64,000 nt of DNA from Sitta carolinensis (Eukaryota > Chordata > Aves > Passeriformes > Sittidae), in NCBI GenBank assembly GCA_032173965.1, contig CM063283.1:83144743-83208742 (forward strand), written 5' to 3'. Position 1 is the stretch's first letter; each line of letters opens with the position of its first letter. Shown here one piece after another: positions 51,134-62,826 of the stretch. The position numbers were made by a program, and so were the translations under genes. The notes below the pieces were generated by a model, which saw only the letters and a list, made by a program, of their open reading frames with translations, searched no databases and had not been told where the DNA came from.

Positions 51134-54100
51134 ACAGGGGAAAGACTAACAGAAAAAAAATCTCAAAAACAATAAACCCACTTTTTTCTTTTTTTTTTGT
51201 GCATCCTAAGGCTAATTTTGATCTTTGGCTATTAGAACAAAATGGGATCATCTGTTTAACAGTCGAAGACAGAAAGCATCATTTTCACATTGTAATTGCC
51301 TGTTTGTGCAGGAACCATTCTGATTTTAAATGTCAATCACACGAACATTAGAGAAGAGTCCAGCACAGATAGATGACTTCACAGCAAACCACCACCTCCA
51401 TCATTCTCAAGCGATGGTTATCTTGCTTGCTGTCAGAATTATGGCACTTCTGGAGTTCTTCTCATTTCTTATGCATAATGAATGTTTCTGTATTTTGATT
51501 CCCCATGTAGATTTTTAAATGCTATGACACTGCAGTAAACAAAAAATATGGAAGAAGTTTTAAAGTCCAACTTTGCTAATTAATTTAGTTTGGTTCATTT
51601 GGTTTTAAATAGGTCCTTACATGAAGGCATGTGGCTGCAACACAGCTTATCATGCTCAAACTAGTGTAAGGGCATGGAACTGCTGAGACTCAGCTTAGAT
51701 TAAAGCTCCCTGCTGTTGCCTCTACAATATCATGAAATACCATTCAAAGCCTGAAAAGCTCAAATGAAGCAATAAGCAGCTCTAGCAAAACTTTAGGTTG
51801 AATGGTAGGAAGAATAACAGAAAGACCATATTATGCACAACAGGCAAATAAATAAGTTATTGTGGGCTTCTGCCACCCTATTCTAATTTGTTGTTCAGCA
51901 TTTCCTGGGAAAAATCTATCTTGCCATGGTAACAGAAGGAAGATTAAAACGTAGTCGCATGATGTAACTTAAAGAGAGTCTTTGCCTTCATTTGAGCAAA
52001 ACTGGTGTGTCAGGTTTTTAAAATATAAATTTCACGAATGTTCAGCAAAAGGCTGATTTTGACATAGTTTCTGATGTTAATTAAACATACAGAAAGAAGC
52101 TTCACTCATTGTAAGTTTCTCAGTATTCAAAGTGGTTTCATTTTGTTTTTTTTTTTGCTTTGTATTGTTCATCATCTCAGTGCTAATTTCTTATAATTAT
52201 TCACATTATATCAGATTGGTCATATACTACAATTTCTATTCTGCTGTTGACAGACTAAAATCACAGTGCTCCCATGTAGTTACTCAAATGCTTTTTGCTC
52301 TGACAGAACATTCTGTAAACAAGAGCCCACGATTATTAATTTTTGTTTCTGAGTGCTCTGTTGAAAGAATTAGGGGGTACTAATTAACTGCTTCATACTT
52401 TCCCAACTGTCAGGCTAAACACTGAGCTTAGTGCTCAGTGAGGAATTTGCAGGGTACTAACCTCCAAAAGCCAAATGTTTCATTTGAGTGTCTGTGACAT
52501 TCCACAAAGCTGTTGAATTTTGCAAGCTGCTGCTCTTTTCCTAACAGTTAATAATATGGTAATGTGGGGTTTGTCTTTGTGAGACCTTTTAGGCCGGTTG
52601 TGGAAAGATGCCAGTCATATACAAGATGGGACTGGATGGCACTTTCCTCATGCAAAATCCTGTTTAAACAATGAAAGGCTTTTAATGTCAGAATATTTTT
52701 TTTTTTTTTTATTTTTACACTGAAGGGTAAAGCCAACAAGTCAGTCAGACTTCAAAAAGAAATGTGTTGCAAAGGGCCAGTTGCAGCTGAGGAGGATATG
52801 CCTGGGGCTTAAATAGCTGACGTGAGTAGCTGGCCATCTATGATGGAGCAAGTAACTCAGACACTCAACATCTCTCTTTGACGCTTTTCATTGAAAAATT
52901 GGTCTGCGTGCTTTGCTCCTGGCTGATGTGCATATGTGCAGGTGGCAGTTCCGACATACTGAATGATTTAGAGAAATCATAACTTCTTATTAGCAGCAGG
53001 ACAAGTTATACTAATTAATGATTTCAGTTTTGTCACAATTTTTCTGCTATGTAGATGTGCACAACTTTTATGTGAGGAAGAACAACTGAGTTTTCATGGA
53101 CAGTGACTAGGTAGAAGAAGAAAGCATAGGAAATCCATGGTCCTTATATATATTACTGCATCAGGGGGACATGCATATAGGCAGCCATTGCAACACTGTT
53201 TTTGGGTGGTAAATGGTCTGTATGATAACATGGCATCTTTTCTGTGGGCCCAGGATCTGCAGCTGAAGGGTAGAACAAGACATGACCTTAAAGTGACACC
53301 AAAATAGTTGGGAAAGGGACTAATGGAGAGAAATCTAACGTTTGACAGTAAGCTTGGGCCGTTGAAATTTCAGGTCTGGACCTCAATAAGCATGAGGTGG
53401 AACAGGAGCCCATGAACTTTGCAGAGCATAGAGGGAGAGGAAAAAAGCATCTTGATGTCATGGTCTATTCAGAAAAGAAGTAATGCTAGTGGGAGTTACT
53501 TTATGTAGTTGTTTGGTAGGAAATGGATCTGCTTTGCTGTGAGTAGTATTAAACACACATCTCACAGTACTTGGTGAGTGTATGGGTCCATGTACATCTG
53601 CCAGACACAGTCCATCTGCCAGATTCCAAGACAAGCTTTTTTTCTTTTTCTTTCAATGTAATTTTAAAATACATAATGAAACATCAATTAAAGCAGCAAC
53701 TATTACTCAGATGCTCTATTTTATAAGAAAATTTCTTGATAATCAGCATTATCTTGTTTATTCTTTCCTGTGACTGTTATTTTGTTGAAAATATAAGGGC
53801 CTAAAGGGAGATGCAAGAAAGGGTTTGCAATCTAGTCTAATAGTAAAGGTGGTGAGGTAAGAGCTTTGTTAACTTAGCTCATACTGGACATTTAACCAAA
53901 AAAAAAAATTGTCTTGTCCTCTGCCCAGACTGCTAGGGAGCTGCTGCCAGAGGAGGAGAGAGGACTTTGAGACGGAAGTGGAAGTAGAAGCATTTATATG
54001 GACAGATATCAGTAAAATGCAGAGGCAGCAGGAGTAGTGGAAAAGATGAATGGAAACTCTTCCATGCAGCTACAAAGGGACACTGGGTGAAGGTGAAATA

Positions 54101-55411
54101 CAGTGTCAAATACAGTGTGAGCAGGGTGTACAGAGCTATGGATTGAATTAGGTAAAAGCAAGTTAATGCTGTGGTTATAAGCTAGACATTGATGCAATCA
54201 GTCCCCAGATATGAAAAAAAACCATAAGTCAATTCCTCCCAAAGCTGCAGGTAACAGAATATGAACTTGTCAGTCCCAAACCCTGAATCCAGACATCCAA
54301 GTTAGCACTTGAGTATGACTCGGAGTATCTTGCTCTCATAATTACTTACAGCTTGGTCTTTCAAACTGTTGTGGTTTCAATTTGAAACCGGGCGGAAACA
54401 CCAATTTTTGTTTTGGTTTAATTTTGCCAATTTCAAAGTTTCTAATTAAGAGCAAAGCAGGCTTAAGCTTAAAAGTATTAAGATTTTATTAACTAACACA
54501 AAAAGAAAGAAAAACAAGAATGAGGATGGAACTTTGAAAACACTCTTCCTCCCTCCTCACAACTTTTTTTTCTCTTTACCAACAATGTGAAGACAACAAC
54601 ACTTAGAAATCTTAGTCAGTTTTTCACTTCTACAAATAGTCTTTAAGTTCATTTAGAGAGAAAAGTATTTTTTGCTAATGCTATGGAAAGCTTCTTACAA
54701 GAAAAGAATTCTTGTGGCTTTATTTTTTCACAAACTGCAGGTGCTCGAGATTTGCTTTTGTGAAGTCTTTCTCATCTTCCACAGTTTTTCTTTACAATTG
54801 TGCTCTTGGTCTATACTAGATTATTGGGGTGCAGTATTTTTTAAGGATGAGCCATTATACCATCCTTTCACCTATCTCTGGGAACAGAGGTCTTTCCCTT
54901 TTATCCCCAGGGCCAAGGTTTCTCATCAAACTTCTAACACTGGTGCCTCTGCTCATGATTGTGGCTAGAATGCTACTACCTCCCTCTAAGCATTCCATGA
55001 ACTTACTGGGGAAAACCCAAAGTCTGATATATCAAGCTTAAGCCTAAGCTTAAGACAGACTTTTCAAAATTCCTTCAATCTAAAATCTAACTCTTTTCTT
55101 ACCGACTTCAATTTCATGTGGTTGTTCTTACAAAGTTTCACCTCTTTTGTTTTTAGCCTGAGAGAATTAGTGTTCTTCGAGTACACAGTCTTGTAACGCT
55201 GAAAAAAAAAGTCAATTTCATCTAAGTCTTGTATTAGAAACAAGCTTTTCTTTCTGCGTCTTTCTGCTGGCCACATGCTCTTTTGCCGACTCCATGTGAG
55301 CTGTGCCAGCTGCTCTCAGTCTGGAACGGGGGTCAGGGCTGCTCCTGGCTTCGGGGCCGCCTTTAGCACGAACCACAGGGGGCCACTGGTGCTGGTGCCC
55401 ATGCACTCCTT

Positions 55412-55870
55412 GGTGCCCATCCAGTGCTGTCCCATGCACACTCCTTTGGTGCCCATACAGGTGCTGTCCCCATGCTCAGCTCCTTTGGTGCCCATCCAGG
55501 TGCTGTCCCCATGCTCAGCTCCTTTGGTGCCCATACAGGTGCTGTCCCCATGCTCAGCTCCTTTGGTGCCCATCCAGGTGCTGTCCCCATGCTCAGCTCC
55601 TTTGGTGCCCATACAGGTGTTGTCCCCATGCTCAGCTCCTTTGGTGCCCATCCAGGTGCTGTCCCCATGCTCAGCTCCTTTGGTATCCATCCAGGTGCTG
55701 TCCCCATGCTCAGCTCCTTTGGTGCCCATACAGGTGCTGTCCCCATGCTCAGCTCCTTTGGTATCCATCCAGGTGCTGTCCCCATGCTCAGCTCCTTTGG
55801 TGCCCATCCAGGTGCTGTCCCCATGCTCAGCTCCTTTGGTGCCCATCCAGGTGCTGTCCCCATGCTCAGC
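55412..55870. repeat. 39-bp minisatellite, 12 units
   Basis: The unit is GGTGCCCATCCAGGTGCTGT followed by CCCCATGCTCAGCTCCTTT. There is one short first copy of 36 bases, ten full copies and a last partial one. Because 39 is divisible by three, every frame that is open in one unit stays open, which produces open frames of 200-330 codons on both strands. Units with CATACAG and CATCCAG alternate on the left side. Confidence 0.95.
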
Positions 55871-55929
55871 CGCTCCCGATGCCGACACAGCCTCAGGCCA
55901 GCGTGGTTTGGTGTTCGACTGGCACAAAA

Positions 55930-56180
55930 GCTCTGCAGGCTCTGCCGGCTCCTTTGCCCCTCCCGGCCGGGCCCGGTGGGTTCCTCGGGGAGGGCTCGGC
56001 AGCCGCTCCCGCCCCTCCAGGAGCGGAGAATCCCGGCCGGGCCGAGCGGGCCCAGCCCGGTTCCGGCCACACGGGCCGAGCGGGCCCGGCCGCCCCCGGC
56101 CCGCCGCCGCCTCCGCACCCTGGGCAGGGCCGGGAGAGGGCAGAGGGGTGTGCTCGGACAGCCGGGAGCAAAGAGACCTG
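55930..56180. other. GC-rich U3 patch of the LTR
   Basis: Dense CpG sequence (for example CCCGGCCGGGCCGAGCGGG near 56030) lies at the promoter end of the minus-strand LTR, consistent with a GC-rich retroviral U3. Confidence 0.5.
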
Positions 56181-56298
56181 CCCGGGCTGCTTCCAAAGGG
56201 AATAAGAACGAGAAAATGCTTTCCTATTGGTCCAATAAAATGCCAATCTCAAACTTAGCCAGCTCACTTCTCTTGGCTGGTCAAACTAGGACACAAAC

Positions 56299-59200
56299 AA
56301 AAGCAAGACGTGCTAACAAGATAAAGACTTGGAAGGCTATGATTCCTCATAAAATAAAACAATCTCATACTGCAAGGGGGTAGAGAAAGAAATATTTCCT
56401 TCCCTCATTTTTTTCCTTTCATCACTTGCTGTCAGAAGCAAACGTTTGAGAGCACAGTTCTGCTGGTGATGGGGATCTTTCAGTCTGCCCCAAACTGTAA
56501 ATGTCTCTCTCTTTAGGATTAATTAGCATCAGAGTGTTTTGTCCTTTTGTGTTAAAAGCACTGGAAATCACTCCTTAGCTGCAGCAAAAATTTCCCAGAC
56601 AGCGATGGTCTTATAGTAAAGAACTGAAGTTCATGTTAAATTGAATGTAGTTGATGGAAAAATAGATTAATGTAGATGGGAGAAATTAGCCAGTGAAGTA
56701 AAAAACAAAACAACAACAACAAGAAAAGAGGTCACAGTCTGTAGTCTGGCAAATCATATGGCTTTTTAAAAAACCTGCTGTACATAAGGAGCTCAAGTGA
56801 TTTACTATCTGAAATACAGCGAAAGCTGATAAATGAGTCACCAAAATGCTTACAGACAGTGACAAAGCAAGCAATTCTCTGCTTGATAGGGGCTAATGGG
56901 GCTGCAGGGGCAAACTGCAATAATTGTGCTAATGGACCAGCAGCAGTCAGAGACCACACAGAACTCTGTCCACAGCAGGTCGGAGTTACATCAATGACAG
57001 CACTCTGAGCTGGAGTCAGGGCTGTCAGAAGTGGGTAGGTTCAGAGATAATGCACTTGTGTTTGGTTTTCTCTTTTTAATTTTTTTTTTTCTTTGCATAT
57101 TTTTATATTATTTCTTTTGGACAGAGTGAAATATAAAACAGATTGGCAGTTATAGCCACTCAGTTTTAAAAAGCGGAGCAGAAGCTACTGAGTCAGTGCT
57201 GTTTAAATTAGCATAATTCAGAAGCAGCTGTGAAAGGCTGAAGGCTTCACTCACACTTTCAGAGCTCTGTCTTTTCTGTACTAGTCAGTAAGGACAGTAA
57301 ACACAGTCCATCTGCCATTTGCTCTCTAGGATCCTTGAGCAGAGTTTCCCTAAGGACTCCCTTGCCTGAAGTGGAGCTCTGCCAGTGGGGGAGTATGAAA
57401 GCATCTCCCTCAGATGGCCACATTGGCAGTTACATTGAACTCATATGTCTGGCAGGTCTCTGCACTTGATATTTGAGGAGGAAAAGCGATGCTTTTGAGG
57501 GATTTACTGTAAGAAGTCTAACCCTGAGTAGAGTAAGTAAATATTTTGCAGTGACTTTTCCTCCCACTCTCATGGTCTTACGCAGTTTATTTTCTCTGCT
57601 GCAAAGAAAATAAAAAATAAAAGTAGTTTAAAATACTCTTGTTTCTAATCTTCCTAGAAGTGATAGGAGCAACTCTACCTCTTCAACCATGTCAATCCTC
57701 TTTAGGAGTCTATTGACAGCTGGTTCAGCATGTAAACCTCTTACAGCAAAAAGGATGAACGTGAATTTTGTGAATCTGTCTGCTAAAAGGAAGAATAAAC
57801 CCAGAATGAGGATGACAAGGAATACCGTTCTGTTTTCTCTGATATGATTTAGCTTAATCATATAAGCTAAAAGAGAAGGGCTACGTTGTAATATTATATA
57901 AATGTGTGGGGTTTTGTTGCATCCATTGGCAGTGTATGTCTTCTTTTCCAGCCTGCTCTGTGTGCTCTATGTTGGGCCTTCCAGTGCTTTCCAGCTCAGG
58001 CCAATGAAAAAAAAATGCTCTACAAAGTGGTGCAATGGAATTAATGCTTTTTAGACATTATTTTTGGGTTACATCTACTTGGTATATTGTAGTATGTGCC
58101 TAAAAATAAGCCAAATCAGAACTAGAAGAAGTAGTGGTGTTTCAGAGTAAAAACTTTGAACACCATTGTTTGGAAAACTATTGTTTTTAACCATAAATAT
58201 AATTACAACTTTCACTCCTTACAAACACATTCTTAATTAAATTGAAGTATTGAAGAGAATTACATAGCCAGAAATACTCCAGCTTACCTATTTTGACAGA
58301 AGAGAGACTGTCCTTGGCAGAAGAGAATGAGAGATTGTCATAAGGATTTGTGTGTATGAAATTGTACTAATCATAGTTTTGAATCTGTTTTTCTGTGGGC
58401 AAAAGTTGATACAGCTACACTGATGTTATTAGACCTATCATGCTTTCCTTCAACTGGAAAGCTGATGTTTGTGAGGCAGAACTCTACATCAACAGCAGTT
58501 AACAAATGTACTAATCTCGTTACAATTTGCAGTACAACCCACCATTAAATTTTCTTGATATGCCACTCCAAAAATGTTTTAGGCTCAAGCAGATACGTTG
58601 GAGAACAGAGAATTCTGGTTCTTCTTACTTCCTAAACTCTATACAGACATGAGAAGATTTAGGTCATGTGTATAATACATTGAGATCATCTAAATTAAGT
58701 ATTGATACTGGCTTCCTTATATGTAATGGAATTTGTGTACTTGGATCCAAAATTAATTATCTGGATCCTACCTGTGCTGCATCTGTATCTCTTCAGGAAT
58801 GAGGTCTTCAGGGTGTCATGGTCTGTATTGCATTTAATCCTCATTAACAATAAAGTTGCAACTAGGAACATGCTTTGTGCTATTGTGGTTACAGCATTTG
58901 GTTACTGACCAAAATGAATTAATATATAAACAGGAATTATACTTCAGAGGTGAGACTGCAGCCATACCTCTTGTGATGAATAAAAAATGTTGATAGAGTC
59001 CATCTTTTCTAATCAATGCCCATTTTAAAATTTGCCTACATGCTTTTGTCTTAAGTGAAAATCTTTTAGCTCTGCCATGTGCCATGTTAATTTTTCTCTT
59101 AAGTCCACACTTTTTCCTAATACTACTGGAGGAAATAATTAATGTACCTTAAATTCTTCCACTATTTTTATTAATTTTCATAGTACATAATCTTAAAATA

Positions 59201-61577
59201 GTGCAAAGTGATTTTTTTCTCTGTGACAACCTGCTATGGACCTCTACTTGTCATAAACATGTTTTGTTTGTTTTTAAAACATTTCAATTATAACCTACTT
59301 CTAAATGCTGCGACTCAAATGGATTACATCATTATTTGCACTTTAAACAGTTATTTTTGAGTAGGGGAACAACCATTGTTCTGTGTTGTTTCTTGAGGTG
59401 CAGAAGGGCTGCTTCCACATTAACTTTTAATAACAATGTCTGATAATGGGCACTTTAGTAATTTTTTGTTTGCTGTTTATTGTTTTGTTTTGTTACTTTA
59501 TTTATTGCTCTGCTGCCCAGAGTATCCACTTACTCGGCTCCTTTGCATTTACATTTTGTCAGAATATCCTTCAGTTTTCCTGCTATATCACACTTTATGG
59601 ATAATATCTTTTTTTCAAAATGCCTGTGCAGATGGTATTAAAAAGAGAGTTGTTGGTGCAGTGACTGTTGGCAATGATTTCTGGAGTTGTTTTATTGAAA
59701 AAATATATTGAAGAATTGTGTTTGTTAACACTTTTTCTTATATTTCAAGCTTTTCTTACTTGGAGGCGCTGTTGGTTCAAGAGCACTAAACCTGTTTGAT
59801 CCATTTGAGTTGATAATCAAATAGCTGTTTAACTGGTTCAACACATGGCAAATGACAAGAACTGCTTTTTTAATGTTTAAATAGTGGTTTCAGTTCACTC
59901 TTTTAAGAATGCTTACAAGTGTTTTTGATTGAAAAACTAATAGATTATTCAGGCACTGTACCTGCTCGAGGCATCAAAACACCTGTAAAATTTCTTCTGT
60001 CTTTAACTGCCTGTGTTATCTGTGTTCCACTACTGGTACAGAAGCTGCTAACGTAGGGCAGCAATGTCAGCATGGGTTTTCTGCTTTTCTGCAGATAATC
60101 CCTTGATGAAGAATATTTTTTTTCAAGTCAGGGGCACTGACACTTTCCCTTTTCTATTTTCTCTTTTTTTGGGAACACAGAATGAAATTTTATTTTTGTA
60201 ACTTCATTTCTGTGTGGCTAGAGATTTTCATGTGTTTGTGATGGGTTATTGTCCTGTCTATATTTTTGATGATCAGTATTCAGGATTTATTTGGCTTTGG
60301 GATGGTGCTAATTTTTAAAACATGCATAACAAATTTTATTACATATCTCATGAAGAATATGCAATTTCAGGAACAACATGGAAGAAAGTCACCTCTGTGA
60401 GACTATGGAGTAACCAAAGTTACTCTATTCTATATTGGGTCGAAGGGAATGTAGTGTCTGAGAGGAAAGAATCTGGCATCTCTGTGATAGGGAGGGAAAA
60501 ATTGTGTTAAGAAATATGATGTACAGTTAAACTATATTGGTGGAACAAAGCCATCTGCCATGTAGGAAGAGAAATTTCCTTCTGAATCCTGAGAGGTGTG
60601 ATTCTGGTTTATGATTTTTCAGTGCACAGCAGCATGTTCTTACCTGGAAAAGGATTAGAGTTTAAATTAGGAGGAAGGGAAGCTAAAATGCTTTTTTTTT
60701 TTTTTTTTTTTTTTGGTCTGTTCTCCACTTTAGGGGGGCTTGCCAAATATAATTTGCATGCTACCCTGCATGAGACAATCAAATTCTCAGCATTTATTTG
60801 GAAAGCGTTATTTATAATCTTCAGTGTTCGAGTTGATTTGTTTGGTGGTGGTTTTACTTCCCCCCTTCTTTTCACTTTGAAAATTTCAGTTGAATGGTTT
60901 TATGGACTCTAATCTTGTGCTTTAAATTTGTCTCCCCTTGGTCGGCAATGAATCAAAAATCTGTATTTCAAAGCTACTTGTTAATATACATTAGAAGGTC
61001 CTTCTCTGACATTGTAGCCTTGAAGGTCTAGAACTTTAAGGCCTTTTAAGGCAGGAAAAGATGTCTGGTAGCAAACCAGAACCCAAGCTATGGAATCAAT
61101 TTTCTGAGGTTTGTAAACCATGTATGTAAATATGTAACAGTGATCTAAGTGAAGGGCTATTGCAGGGAAGAGCACCATCTTCATGAGATAAAATTGCATT
61201 TACTCTTGAATGATTTCATTGATTATGCAAATATAAGAGAAAATATTTTATAGTTATGAGCTGCCTTTTTATTCTGTTTGGTTTTTTTTTTTAATTTGTT
61301 CCTCTGGTATTTTCAATGTTTTAAAAGTTTTTGGCTCTTATATAACTCAAGGTGGAATGCTAATGACCAGTTATGTGGAATTACTCTGTTTTGGAAGTTA
61401 CTTGTTAGGAAGTTATAAGGAAGTTGTGTTTGGAAGAACTTGTTGATACATTTTTTTTTTTTTGTATACTTAATCGACACTGAATAAATTTTTTGATGAA
61501 AACTCTTCTATATGTGTCAAAGGTTTGACGTTGGCACAAGGCCAGTGCCCCTATGACGATATACTGTCCCTGGTATC
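56299..61577. other. Intergenic, no gene recognised
   Basis: AT-rich DNA with a poly-T run at 60692-60714. A minus-strand open frame at 57628-57861 begins with a hydrophobic stretch (TVFLVILILGLFFLLA), but I cannot assign it to any family. Confidence 0.5.
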
Positions 61578-62826
61578 TGTTGTGAGATGTGATTAAAAAC
61601 AGAGCAAAACAGTTTCTAATTTAGAAAGCAAAAGAAAAAATTTTATTACTTATAATAGGCAAAGAAGACACATACAGAAGAACATGGAAACTTTAAAAAA
61701 AACATTCTTCCTCCCCCCCCCACCAGTTCTCAACTTAACAAAACAAACTGAAAATTCTCTATCACGTTACCACTTTTTAGATAATTAATCTTTAGTCTAT
61801 TACCACCCTTCCGATAATCAGTACTCAGTTCGTTGAGGAGAGATAGGAGTCTTTCTTGCACCACATCGTGGCCTCTTCCTCCATGTCCAGTGCTCTCACC
61901 ACTGTGCATGGACCAGAGTTGCTTCTAGGATTTTTCTTTTTGAAGATGCTTTGGTTAGTTCCAAGAAACGACAGCTTCTCAAATTTTGGGACACTAGTCC
62001 CCTCCAATATTACTCTCTGGGGCCGAGGGGCCTTGAGAACAGAGCTCTTCCTCTCATCTCTGTTCACACTACTGTCCACTCTTGGCTCCAAGCTAATGCC
62101 TCTCCCCAGATACAGCTTCTATGTTACAGGAAAAAAATGAGTCTGTCCATGGCTATACAAAAGAGTCCAGCCAAAGCTACTCTATCATCTCCTCCCACCT
62201 AGGATTCTTTTCAGCATTCTCTGACAATCTTCTACTTGCATAAACTTTCATCATCTTTGCTTAATTCTTTCTTTCTTCTTCAAATTCAGGAGGATTAGCA
62301 TTTATAAAGTTTCCATCATTTACGAAAAGGGTTAAAATCTTGGGCTTTGTTTCCCCAGAACTCTCACAGTATCTTTGCTGCTGGGCACTCTTCTCGCGCC
62401 ACCCCCCCATACTCCTTCGGCCGTGCTGTCTAGTTGTTGATATCAAATTTCAAGGTGACGAAGATCACAGACACGGTTTCTCAGTTTCTCTCTCCGGGGA
62501 AAGGGGGGGGGAAGGGAAAAGAAGGCTGTCTGATGCCTCTCAAGGTTCTTGTACTCTCTCCACCCTTCCATCCTGCAGGATTTTTCCTCTCCCCCTCTGT
62601 GCCCAAGGTTCCAGCCTACCTCACCCAGGCCGCATGGCTTCCCCTCCCCCGCCCAGCCAGCCGCTGGGCAGGGGAGATCCCTCCGTCCTCAGGGACCGGA
62701 ACCAAGAGAGAGCTTTCCGGGGAGCCCTCTGCTTTTAACCCCTTGTGTTCTCAGAGGCGGATCCTTGTCCTCAGTGGCCACACCAGGTGCCAGTCTTTAA
62801 ACCTGAGCACTCATTGGTTTGACTAC
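61578..62826 (-). mobile_element. Retroviral LTR, minus orientation, boundaries approximate
   Basis: The left end TGTTGTGAG and the neighbouring GTTTCTAATTTAGAAAG resemble the end of the 54-56 kb LTR (TGTTGTGG, GTTTCTAATTAAGAG). A minus-strand AATAAA (plus-strand 61642-61647) lies 65 bases inside. A GC-rich block at about 62380-62780 and a TTTTAACCC stretch near 62733 would be its U3 promoter. No clear target duplication was found. TACCAGG just outside the left end resembles part of a tRNA-Leu primer-binding site, so some internal sequence may remain. Confidence 0.6.

Larger units (their letters stand above)
45791..54361. other. Intergenic, no gene recognised
   Basis: About 8.5 kb without recognisable coding sequence. 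It contains a splice-like candidate exon (47115-47404), a strong hairpin (49256-49309) and a 22-bp direct duplication (51083-51104 and 51112-51133). Confidence 0.5.
54367..56293 (-). mobile_element. Long LTR (about 1.9 kb), probably solo, with internal minisatellite
   Basis: On the minus strand it starts TGTCCTAGTTTGACCAGCC at 56293 and ends in GAAACCACAACA at 54367, so it has TG...CA termini. Both ends are flanked by CAAAC (54362-54366 and 56294-56298), a 5-bp target duplication. A GC-rich patch and a CCAAT-like stretch (plus-strand ATTGGTCCAATAAA near 56225) sit at the U3 end. A minus-strand AATAAA (plus-strand 54485-54490) sits near the U5 end. No viral genes are present. CAAAC is short and common, so the exact ends deserve confirmation. 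Confidence 0.72.

Noticed and set aside
55275..56383. Overlapping open frames of 200-330 codons on both strands
   Set aside because: They are produced by the 39-bp minisatellite, whose period is divisible by three, and by GC-rich flanking DNA. The residues simply repeat and no domain is present.
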